Assembly (NCBI GenBank): GCA_012861695.1
Contig: JAAOOA010000126.1
Location: 946,146 to 1,010,145 of the forward strand
From: Trematomus loennbergii
Taxonomy: Eukaryota; Chordata; Actinopteri; Perciformes; Nototheniidae
DNA length: 64,000 bases
Direction: 5' to 3'
Shown here: positions 36,101 through 48,100 of the stretch, piece after piece
How positions within the stretch are numbered: the stretch's first letter is position 1
How the letters are laid out: each line of letters opens with the position of its first letter
Position numbers and translations under genes: made by a program
The notes under the pieces: model-generated
What the model was told of the DNA's origin: nothing
Seen by the model: the letters and a program-made list of their open reading frames with translations, nothing else
The model's database searches: none

Positions 36101-39100
36101 TTTTACCCAATTTTTTTTTATAGGATATGTACATTTCGGTTAACCGATTAACCGTTTTTTGGGGGGTCGAATATTCGAATATACATTTGCTTTCAAATTC
36201 CCATCCCTAGTTTATAAAGCACCAGGTTAATACAGCTGTGTGTAGTAGATGCAGGAACATGTGCTCCTCTGGGTCATGAATCCAGACAGGATGCTCTTGG
36301 TTTTATGATCATGTGAATTGTAAGCTATCTACCTGATCACAAGGGTATATTATATAGACCTTTTTTTAAATATCAAACTAGAATTTGCCCCCTTGTTGTA
36401 CCTTTGGTGAGAATCAGCTCCCCTAAAGTGCTATAAAGGATGTGTTCATCTCCACAGAGGGAAGAGGAAGAGTGGTGTTCCTGAGGAGGAGCAGCTGTCC
36501 AGCTGTGCTCTGTGTCAGGACGTCCTGAAGGATCCAGTCTCTACCAGCTGTGGACACTGGTTCTGCAGACAGTGCATCACCTCATACTGGGAGCAGAGAC
36601 CTCCATCAGGAGACCCCTCCTGTCCCCAGTGTGGAGAAAGATCCAGAACCAGAGCTGGCCTGCAGACAGCCAGTCAGACCAGCTCTGTACGAGGTAAGAG
36701 GCCGAACTCATGCAGCGTCTTATTCCTCTTCCTGGTTCATTTGTTTATTAGGTATTCTGTTGAAGAGCATAGACATTAATGTAAAACATTTAAACTCAGT
36801 CTGTTTTTATTAGTTTTATTGTTAGATTCTCAAAAGCATTTCCTGATTCTCTCCTGTTTCCTTCTCTTCAGCAGATAGTGGTCTGCAGGAGGTTTTAGAT
36901 GAACATAGGCTCAGTCTGAGGAGGAGATGTGAACGTGTGACTGAAGGAACTGATCAAAGTGAAACCCTCCTCAACAGGATCTTCACTGAGCTCTACATCA
37001 CACAAGGCCAGAGTGAAGAGGTTAATACCCAACATGAGGTGAGGCAGCTGGAGACAGCTTCCAAGAAAGAGACCCTCCATGACACTCCAATCAAGTGCCA
37101 GGACATCTTTAAAGCCTACCTGACCAACAGACTCTCATCAGAGCGGTCCTGACCAACGGAGTCGCTGGAGTTGGAAAAACCTTCTCAGTGCAGAAGTTCA
37201 CTCTGGACTGGGCCGAGGGTTTGGGAAACCAAGATGTCAGTCTGGTGATCCCGCTCTCCTTCAGGGAGCTGAACCTGATCAAAGGTGAGCAGTACAGTCT
37301 TCTCAGGCTGCTCCATGTTTTCCATCCAACCTTACAGAAGGTCACAGCAGAGCAGCTGGCTGTCTGCAAAGTGCTGCTCATCTTTGACGGCCTGGATGAA
37401 AGCAGACTTTCTCTGGACTTCAGAAACAATGAGGTTGTGTCTGATGTCTCACAGCAGTCCTCAGTCAACGTGCTGCTGACAAACCTCATCAGGGGGAAGC
37501 TGCTTCCCTCGGCTCTCGTCTGGATAACTTCCAGACCTGCAGCGGCCAATCAGATCCCTCCTGAGTGTGTGGACAGGGTAACAGAAGTACGAGGCTTCAC
37601 TGACGCCCAGAAGGAGGAGTACTTCAGGAGGAGATCGAGTGATGAAGACCTGTCCAGCAGAATCATCTCTCACATCAAGAGCTCCAGGAGCCTCCACATC
37701 ATGTGTCTGATCCCAGTCTTCTGCTGGATCACTGCTGCAGTTCTGGACCACATGTTGACTACAGACCAGAGAGGAGAGCTGCCCCAGACCCTCACTGACA
37801 TGTACTCACACTTCCTGCTGGTCCAGACCAAGAGGAAGAAGCAGAAGTATGAAGAGGGACATGAGACGAGTCCACAGCAGCTGACGGAGGCTGACAGGGA
37901 GGTTCTTCTGAAGCTGGGGAGGCTGGCGTTTGAACATCTGGAGAAAGGAGACATCATGTTCTACCAAGAAGACCTGAGCGCTGTGGTCTTGTGTCACCGA
38001 GGCCTTGGTGCACTCAGGAGTTTGTACAGAGATCTTCAAAAGAGAGAGTGTGATCTTCCAGAAAACAGTCTACTGCTTTGTTCATCTGAGCATTCAGGAG
38101 TTTCTGGCTGCAGTCTACATGTTGCACTGTTACACCAACAGGAACACAGGGTACTGAAGGACTTCCTGCAGGAGACTGGCCCTATGAGAACAGTAAAACA
38201 GTGATCAGGATTACCCATCCCTGGATGTCTTCCTAAAGGGAGCCATGGAGAAATCCCTCAGAAGTAAAATGGCCACCTGGACCTGTTTGTCCGCTTTCTC
38301 CACGGCCTCTCTCTGGAGTCCAACCAGAGACTGTTAGGAGGCCTGCTGGGTCGCACAGACAAGCGTCCAAAATCATCCAGAGACTCTTCAAGGCCTGCTG
38401 GGTCGCACAGACATCCAGAGAGCCATCAGCAACCTGAAGGAGATGAGCAGTGATGAAATCTCTCCTGACAGGAGCATCAACATCTTCCACTGTCTGACAG
38501 AGATGAAGGACCACTCAGTACATCAGAGATCACAGAGTTCCTGAAGTCAGAGAACAGATCAAAGAAGGAACTCTCTGTGATCCACTGCTCTGCTCTGGCC
38601 TACATGCTGCAGATGTCAGAGGAGGTTCTGGATGAGTTGGACCTGAGAAGTACAACACATCACGGGAGGGGAAACGGAGACTGATTCCAGCTGTGAGGAA
38701 CTGCAGGAAGGCCAAGTAAGTCCAGATGTGATTAACTTTATAAACTAATGTGGATCAGGAGTTTAATTATTCAAATAAACACTAGGGATGGGAATTTGAA
38801 AGCAAATGTATATTCGAATATTCGACCCCCCAAAAAACGGTTAACCGGTTAACCGAAATGTAAATATCCTATAAAAAAGAAATTGGGTAAAAAAAGATTT
38901 CAATTTTTTTTTTCGACATTTAAAAAAATAATAACTTTTGGAAATAAATAAATACATGTTCAAATAAGTATAGAAACCAAGTCGAATTTGTCAAATGTAT
39001 TGAACTGGTGATCACAGTTTGACAGCTATAGGCCTACAGCTTTCATGTGCGGAGGCGATTCACAATCAGGCCAGCTGTAGAGAAGACCCTCTCAGCTGGA

Positions 39101-42100
39101 ACGGAGGTTGCGGGTATAGCAAGGTATAGTATGTATACATATAAGTTTAATTTGGCATAGTTTGCACTCTACACCGCACTCACTAACCTGGTCGAAATAT
39201 TTCCACACATTACTCCTTTTGACACCATGTCTGTTGTGTAGGACTCTTCTTAGAGTGTAAATAATTACCGGACTATGACTGCAAAATATGTTGAATACCG
39301 GCAAAACTAAATCTCTCCTGTCAAAATGTCTATGTACTTTGCCGCCACACACGGTTGCCAAGCAGTGCTTATTGTTGTTTAGGCTGGCCACTCATGTGTC
39401 GCGAGTGTTGACAGGGGCGGGGGAGCACGCTCATGAACTGTTAGCGCCGGAACCTCGCAACGGCTGCGGAGCGCATTTGCGCCGCATTTGGGCATAAGAT
39501 GAGGTTTGAGTCTGCGTGATCTGCGTGTAGGCAGGGGCAGCAGCCATATCATTAGCTAGAACTAGCTAGATCTGATGGATTTGGACATAAACGCGAGTGA
39601 AGTACCGGACGCGCGAGAGAGAGATCAGCACCTGCAGCTCTGCCCGCTGTGAGGGACCGGTGAGCGGAGCAAAACACACCTTTAGACGTCACCTAACACA
39701 TTTAGCTATGGCACTGTCGTATACATTGAATTATTCAATTTGATAATATGTAATCAACTTAGGCATCCCTCCCAAAAAATTAAAAATTAAAATAATAATT
39801 AATAAAAATATTCATAACTCATTTTCGAATACCTGAATAATTATTCGAATACCTGAATAATTTCGAATATTCGATTAATCGTTCCCATCCCTAATAAACA
39901 CTATAACATTTCTGCTGTTTAAATACTGAGAGCAAAATAAAACCAACACTGTTCTTCTATTTATTTATAATAATAGTTCAATTGTTCCGTTCCTCTCTTC
40001 ATATTGAGTGATGGAGGCGACATGTCAAACACATGAAGGACTTGAGAGGTTTCTCAGCATGTGATCACACCACACAGCAGGACTTACAGTTATCACAGAA
40101 ACATGTTATTATTACTTTCTAGTAGTTTCTTTATCATTAAACACGTTTTTATCACAATGTGTTGGAGTTTAAATCAGATCTATATCATTTCCCACCAATA
40201 ACAGAGTTATGTCTTAATGCTGATATACTGAGAACATCTGATGGTATTCAGTTTAAAATATTGAAACTTTATTGGTTTGTTAGTTGTGTTTGTGTTCTCA
40301 ACACATGTTCAGATGCTCAGAGAAGCCTGAACACTTTCTCTGGGTATTGTCCACAGTAATGATGTTACATGTCTGATGTGTGTAATGTGTATTTGTAAAG
40401 CGCTTTGAGCACCTGGAAAAGCGCTATAATAAAATTTGTATGAATTGTTATTATTATTAAACATTCATTATTCACATCCAAATATTAATTAAGATTTATA
40501 TATGTACATCTCTAATGTGATTTATTTAAAGGTCTTCCATTGTGCAAAATTCACTTCTCCATGTCTCTTCTACATCAACATGTGTCCCCACTTCTTCATG
40601 TCTCTTCTACATCAACATGTGTCCCCTCTTCTTCATGTCTCTTCTACATCAAAATGTGTCCCCTCTTCTTCATGTCTCTTCTACATCAACATGTGTCCCT
40701 CTTCTTCATGTCTCTTCTACATCAACATGTGTCCCCTCTTCTTCATGTCTCTTCTACATCAACATGTGTCCCCACTTCTCATGTCTCTTCTACATCAACA
40801 TGTGCCCCTCTTCTTCATGTCTCTTCTACATCAACATGTGTCCCCTCTTCTTCATGTCTCTTCTACATCAAAATGTGTCCCCTCTTCTTCATGTCTCTTC
40901 TACATCAACATGTGTCCCCACTTCTTCATGTCTTTCTACATCAACATGTGTCCCCTCTTCTTCATGTATCTTCTACATCAACATGTGTCCCCTCTTCTGC
41001 ATGTCTCTCCTACATCAACATGTGTCCCCTCTTCTCCATGTCTCTTCTACATCAACATGTGTCCCCACTTCTTCATGTCTCTTCTACATCAACATGTGTC
41101 CCCTCTTCTTCATGTCTCTTCTACATCAAAATGTGTCCCTCTTCTTCATGTCTCTTCTACATCAACATGTGTCCCCACTTCTTCATGTCTCTTCTACATC
41201 AACATGTGTCCCTCTTCTTCATGTATCTTCTACATCAACATGTGTCCCCTCTTCTGCATGTCTCTCCTACATCAACATGTGTCCCCTCTTCTGCATGTCT
41301 CTTCTACATCAACATGTGTCGCCTCTTCTTCATGTCTCTTCTTCATCAACATGTGTCCCCTCTTCTTCATGTCTCTTCTACATCAACATGTGTCCCCTCT
41401 TCTGCATGTCTCTCCTACATCAACATGTGTCCCCTCTTCTTCATGTCTCTTCTACATCAACATGTGTCCCCTCTTCTGCATGTCTCTCCTACATCAACAT
41501 GTGTCCCTCTTCTGCATGTGTCTTCTACATCAACATGTGTCCCCTCTTCTGCATGTCTCTTCTACATCAACATGTGTCCCTCTTCTTCATGTCTCTTCTA
41601 CATCAACATGTGTCCCCTCTTCTTCATGTCTCTTCTACATCAACATGTGTCCCCTCTTCTGCATGTCTCTTCTACATCAACATGTGTCCCCTCTTCTTCA
41701 TGTCTCTTCTACATCAACATGTGTCCCCTCTTCTGCATGTCTCTTCTACATCAACATGTGTCCCCTCTTCTTCATGTCTCTTCTTCATCAACATGTGTCC
41801 CCTCTTCTTCATCAACATGTGTCCCCTCTTCTTCATGTCTCTTCTTCATCAACGTGTGTCCCCTCTTCTTCATGTCTCTTCTACATCAACATGTGTCCCC
41901 TCTTCTTCATGTCTCTTCTACATCAACATGTGTCCCCTCTTCTTCATGTCTCTTCTTCATCAACATGTGTCCCCTCTTCTTCATCAACATGTGTCCCCTC
42001 TTCTTCATGTCTCTTCTTCATCAACATGTGTCCCCTCTTCTTCATGTCTCTTCTACATCAACATGTGTCCCCTCTTCTTCATGTCTCTTCTACATCAACA

Positions 42101-45100
42101 TGTGTCCCCTCTTCTTCATGTCTCTTCTACATCAACATGTGTCCCCTCTTCTTCATGTCTCTTCTTCATCAACATGTGTCCCCTCTTCTTCATGTCTCTT
42201 CTTCATCAACATGTGTCCCCTCTTCTCATGTCTCTTCTACATCAACATGTGTCCCCTCTTCTGCATGTCTCTTCTACATCAACATGTGTCCCCTCTTCTT
42301 CATGTCTCTTCTACATCAACATGTGTCCCCTCTTCTTCATGTCTCTTCTACATCAACATGTGTCCCCTCTGTGTAAAGAGACTCTGAAAGTTTCAGGAAC
42401 AAAGATTCTGGCCGTTTCTCAATCGCGAGGATGCTGGCTTGGTAGTCGCGTACTTCCAAGTCACTTCCTTCAGAAACGAAGCAAGTATGCTTCCAAGCCA
42501 CGGCTTCGGAAAACGAAGAAGAATGGAACAGGCTAACAAGTGTGCAGGTGTGCGTCATATGAGAGGCCCCGCCTTACATTTTCCGCCACAGATTTGGGGA
42601 AATTGGTCCGTGCGCAAAGCATTGTGGGGATTTTAAGGACGCGAAGTCTACCCATGTGCAGCCTCGACATTTCCCCCAAACCAAGGACCCGGCCTCGGTG
42701 GAATTCCAAGTATGCTGGAGATTGGAACGGTCCTGCTGCGCCACTTGATGACGTAGCATCCTTGAAATATTGGCTTGGATTGAGAAACGGCCCTCTCTCT
42801 TTTTGTCCTGATCCATTTTTATAAAAACCTGTCTGAAAATGAGCTGATCTGATTTTGGCCACTTTATGATGTCATAACGATGTTTTGTCTTGTGTAACCA
42901 TTAGCCAATCAGCAACCAAGGTACCCCCCCCCCCCCCCCACCTTATCACCTGAATCTCCTCCTAGAGCACCATTGGGTTCTTTGTAACCAAATCTCTCTC
43001 AGAGGGGCGTGGGGAGGGGCTCCTTATTTTCATCTAAAGTAACAGACAGAGAATCAGCACTTTGGAAACAGGGCTGAAACAGAGGGGATTATGGGATGCT
43101 GCAATGATCTGTTTGGTGTTTCAGCCAATCAGAGACAGGCTCTGTATATATCTGAGACCTATAATATATTGATGAGAAACAGTCTAATAGGGGACCTTTT
43201 AATCTTTTGGTAACAGTCAGTGACAGCAGGAGCACAGACATGTGGTCAGATCACACTGACAACACATTCAACTCTACTATAATATATTATGATATATAAT
43301 ATAAAATGGACTAACAGCAAATCTCAATCAGAACATATGTCAAATATGTTTGTTTGTAGCCTTTATTTATCCAGGTTAAAAAATCCCATTGAGATCAACG
43401 ATCTCTTTTCAAGGGAGACCTGCGGTACATTGAGTTACACATATAAAAACAAACAGAAAACAAAAAGGACATCACAACATAATTACAGGGGTATACATTA
43501 GCACCTATTTACATTTACAGGTATCCAATAACATTTCATCCAGCCGTGCTTTAAAATGATGCAAGGGAATCAAAATGCTGAGTTTCAATATTTTTTGCAT
43601 AGTGTTCCAAGCTAGAGGAGCAGCGCACATAAAAGCTTTAGCACCTAAAACAGTCCTAGCACTTGGCACATGTAATAAAAACACATCCTGTGATCTCAGG
43701 CAATAGCTACTTGCCACTCTCCGTGAGATCAAGGAGATATAAGAAGGTAGTTTACCCAGCATGGCTTTGTAGATGAATGTACCAATGACTGAGCCTCCGA
43801 CCAGTAAGTGAAGGCAGACCTGCCTTGGCATACAGGGTACAGTGATGAGTAAGTACTTTACAGTTAGTAACAAATCTCAGAGCACTGTGATAGGCGGCAT
43901 CTAACCTTTCCAGGCAATGGGCAGGTGCATTCATGTAGATCAAATCACCATAGTCTAGCACAGGTAAAAAGGTCACAGTGACTAGCCTTTTCCTGGCTTC
44001 AAAAGAGAAACAGGACTTGTTTCTGAAAAAGAAACCTATCTAACCCTCAGCTTTTTAAGCAGATTAGTGACTGAAGTTTAAAAGTAAGACAATCATCAAG
44101 CCAGATACCAAGGTATTTATAACAGCTAACCACTTGGAGTACTTGTCCTTGCATAGTCACAATATCCAAAGCAGTCTCTGGAGTCTTTTTAGCTTTAGAA
44201 AAGAGCATTACCTTGGTTTTCTCAACATTTAAAAGAAGCTTTAGTTCAGAGAGCTGAGTCTGAATAATGTTAAAAACAGCCTGTAATTTAACAACAGCCT
44301 CCTTAATGGAGGGACCTGCACAGTACATCACGGTGTCATCCGCATAAAAATGCAAAGTAGCTTCATCCACATTTTCACCTAAACTATTGATGTAGATGGA
44401 GAATAAAAGTGGACCTAAAACAGAACCTTGAGGAACACCATTAGCAATGTTCAACCACTCAGAAGACAGCCCATCAAAGTGAACACATTGGGACCTTTCA
44501 GAGAGGTAGTTCACAAACCACCCCACTGCATGGCTGGATAAGCCAATACTGAGTAGCCTCTGCTTTAAGATGCGATGATCGACGGTATCAAACGCTTTGG
44601 AAAGGTCAATAAATAGAGCTGCACAACTCTGCTTTTATCTAAAATACTTGTAATGTCATTCACCACTTTCATTGTGGCAGTGATGGTGCTATGTTGCTTT
44701 CTGAAGCCTGACTGATGTTTAGACAGGATGTCATTTGTACATAAAAACACCTTTACCTGTTCACTCACTAGGCGTTCAAGAACCTTAGCCAGAACTGACA
44801 ATTTAGAGATGGGCCTATAGTTATTTAAAACAGTTGCCTCCCCTCCTTTCAGCAAAGGCAGGACATACGCTGACTTCCACAGTTTTGGAATTGTGTTTGT
44901 GCTGAGGGAGAGGTTAAAAAGAGTAGTGAGAGGTGGAGCAATACAATCTGCAGCTATCTTTAAAAAGAAAGGTTCCACGTTGTCCGGGCCGGCCGGTTTC
45001 TTAGGATCTAACTTGGTTAAAGCTTCACGAACAACATCAACAGTAAAAGGAGTAAAACTGAAAGGGTTTTCCAGACCACATTGTTCAGAGTCACCGACTG

Positions 45101-48100
45101 TGGTGTTCACAAAAGCAGAGTTAGTCACAGATCAAACATAGAACCGCAGGACACAAAATGCTCATTAAAACAATTTAACATAGTAGCCCTGTCCGATATA
45201 GAGCCAGATGCTGTGGTAATGCATGGAGGTAGCTCATTTCGGATCTCACCGGTGGATAGCGATTTTATGGCTTTCAAAATTTCCTAGGATTATTTAGGTT
45301 TTCTGTAGTAACTGACAAATAGTACTTCGACTTAGCATTTTTGACCTGTGAAGTGAAGCTATTTCTTAGTTGCCTAAAACGCAGCCATTCAACCTCTGAG
45401 TCTGATTTCCTAGCCTTTGCCCAGGCCTTGTTTCTCTCATGCAGGAGACTGGATAGTTCAGCAGAAAACAAAGGATTGTCTCGTCCCTTTACTCTAAAAG
45501 TACGTAGGGGTGCATGTCTATCTATAATTTCCATAAAACCAAGATAAAAATAATATATGTTTTCATCAAATGCTTCAAGTTAATATAATGTTTCCTCCAG
45601 TGGCGACCCGTGACTTTTATACCTAGGCCCTCTGACCCTCTGAAAATTATAAAAGTAGGGTAGACATGTGGATATTATCCGGCTGAACAAAACGTGCATT
45701 TATCAAACAGGTTCGTTCCACAGACCTTATTTCCAGCTATTTTCCAAAACCCTATGGAGAAATCCCATTGCTTTTCTGTCGAGGGAACCCGAGCGCAACT
45801 TACTTCCGGGTTTTAGGACGCGTCACTGCACCACTTGCATAGACTTCACAGCGGGCGGAACTTGTCATAAAGTCCGCGAAAATAAAGCCCACCCATTTAG
45901 AGGGAGGATATGATTGGTCAATTGTACTGTCACTTGACATTACTCTCTCGTTGAGTTACTATAGCTGGCCCTCTGTGAATGTACAGAGGGACCAACAAGC
46001 TCTCCCGTCTTCACAGTAACTCGCAGAGACGGCATTTAACCCTTCACATTCCAACAGAAACTGAACAGGCAGATTCGAAGAATTTATTTATTTGGAAATG
46101 TTATTTTAAATACAATTAAATCAAGTTATTTTGGTAAAACTAATGAAAAATATAACTAAAAAAATATTTTAAAACAAATGTTTGTTTTTTTATTGTTTTC
46201 AAATGTTATTTTTTAGAATATCTTAGGCCTGACGGCCCTGACGGCTCGCCACTGGTTTCCTCTTGTTTTAACACATGTTGTAATATATATGTTATTATAG
46301 ACTCACTAACTGTGGACTCTCAGAGACTGAATGTGAAGTCGTGGCCTCAGCTCTGAAGTCTGACCCCTCTCATCTGAGAGATCTGGACCTGAGCAACACT
46401 CTGAAGGATTCAGATGTGGAGCTGCTGAGTTCTGGACTAAAGAGTCCAAACTGCAGACTGGAGGCTCTCAGGTCAGTTCACTGACTGCAGTTCATACAGA
46501 TCTGTTTGTGATTATGATTTTCTGAATTTGAACAAATTAATTGTTATTTCTTCCATGTTTGCTAATGACTGCATATTGATCAGATTAACAAAGAGAAGGT
46601 GAATGTGTGAGGGAGAGTGTTTGAGCTTCCACAGACTCACTCTGTGCTCCATGAGTCAGTGGAGATGCTGTCAGTACTGATGAGCTGTGAGGGAGATGAA
46701 GGAGTTGTTAAACATCTGATCAAAGTTAAAGATCCAGATTATCAGTGGATTGTTTCTACATCATCTCTGACATTAAAACCCTGTTTAACTCTGAACAGAT
46801 TATTAAACCTGGAGTTATTTCAAACAGGAACATTGTTTTCTAAAGTTACATGTTTTCTTTATTCAGACTGGAACTGTTTACTTTCTGACATAGAAATGTT
46901 TATGTTCCCAATCATTTAGATGTGTTTTCACAGATAATAAACAGAAGGCTGATATAATGATGATCCTCAATAACAGAATGACGGTCACTGTTATTCAGGG
47001 AAAGATCATTGATTAGGACGCAGTAATGATGAGCTGCACATTTCAGACCTGAACATCTGATTGGATTATAAACTGATTTTTATCCTCATCATGTTTTCTT
47101 TATTCAGTCTGAGGGGCTGCAGGTTGTCAGAGATCAGCTGTTCTGCTCTGATCTCAGCTCTGAAGTCCAACATCCATCTGAGAGATCTGGACCTGAGTGA
47201 CAACAATCTGAAGGTTCAGGAGTGAAGCTGCTGAGAGATCTTCTGGAGAGTCCAGACTGCAGACTGGAGCTCTCAGGTCAGTAAGGGGTAGGGGTGGAAT
47301 CACCAGGCTCCCCACGATACGATAGTATTGCAATTCTACGATATGCTAAGTATTGCGATACGATATATTTCGATATTGCAAATCACATGGGTCATATCCA
47401 TGTCCGTCTTCCCTTCCTGGTTAAAAATGTATTTGCAATATGAATAGTTTATGTAAATAACCCAATTTGTGTCTTTTGAACCTGAAAAGGATTGTTGTTT
47501 GTGTTACTTTCATTGCTATTGTTTACATTTCTATAATTTAACTCAACTTCCTGTTTTATTTAGACATGCTTTTATTTGAAGGCGACTTTGCGCTATTAAC
47601 AGGAAGCTACTGTTCCCAAAGAAAAACACTTGACGGAGATGAACGGAGATAAAGTACAGACATTAACGGAGATATCTACATTTAAATACGGCGATATCTA
47701 AAGAAAAGTTTACATTAAAGTATTAGCAAGAGGCACAAGGTTAGTGTTAACTAATATAAACATGTGTCCTGATTCGTTATACTGTTTTATAACTTTGCGG
47801 TTCACTTGTTTAATGGTATGCTAAAGTGATGCTAATATGGATGAGCTTAACTGTAGTTGTTGTGTTGTGTCTTTGTGTAGCTCTTACGTTGATTTTTGGA
47901 GTTTTAATAAATGAGAAATCATCAGTCAAGTGTACGACCGTCTTTCGGAGGGATCTGCTACACTTGAGCCTCATCTCAATACCCCTCCTCGACTCCTCCT
48001 TTCCCTCACTCACATCCCTTCCTTGCGTCTTAGCTCCGCCTCCTTAAGATGCGAGCGAGAGACACGAGGAGGTGACGCGAGGACAGAGGAGTCCTCAGGT

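Larger units (their letters stand above)
40530..43198. mobile_element. TTAA MITE family D carrying a 1.8-kb minisatellite
   Basis: Flanked by TTAA at 40526-40529 and 43199-43202. The left end AGGTCTTCCATTGTGC and the right end CTAATAGGGGACCT are weakly inverted. The right 350 bp matches, in reverse, the partial copy at 61785-62095. A 37-bp repeat array grew just inside the left end, and another MITE is nested at 42410-42792. Confidence 0.8.
43350..45540 (-). mobile_element. 5'-truncated non-LTR retrotransposon (LINE), jockey-like RT
   Basis: The minus strand contains, in order: the segment after the endonuclease ([19 protein letters not shown], 45534-45274), the reverse transcriptase with [19 protein letters not shown] and [10 protein letters not shown] (45128-44565), then [18 protein letters not shown] and [11 protein letters not shown] (44526-44047), and a C-terminal part to 43505. 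Frames break near 45150, 44620 and 44045. The endonuclease is missing. Clade not determined. It lies antisense in the NLR intron before LRR1. Confidence 0.92.

Noticed and set aside
40502..42536. Three overlapping plus-strand frames of more than 600 codons
   Set aside because: They are the three frames of one stop-free 37-bp tandem repeat. No domain, and composition cycles with the repeat.
43505..45534. Possible host gene on the minus strand
   Set aside because: Motifs are those of LINE reverse transcriptase with frameshifts and no introns; it is a dead retroelement.
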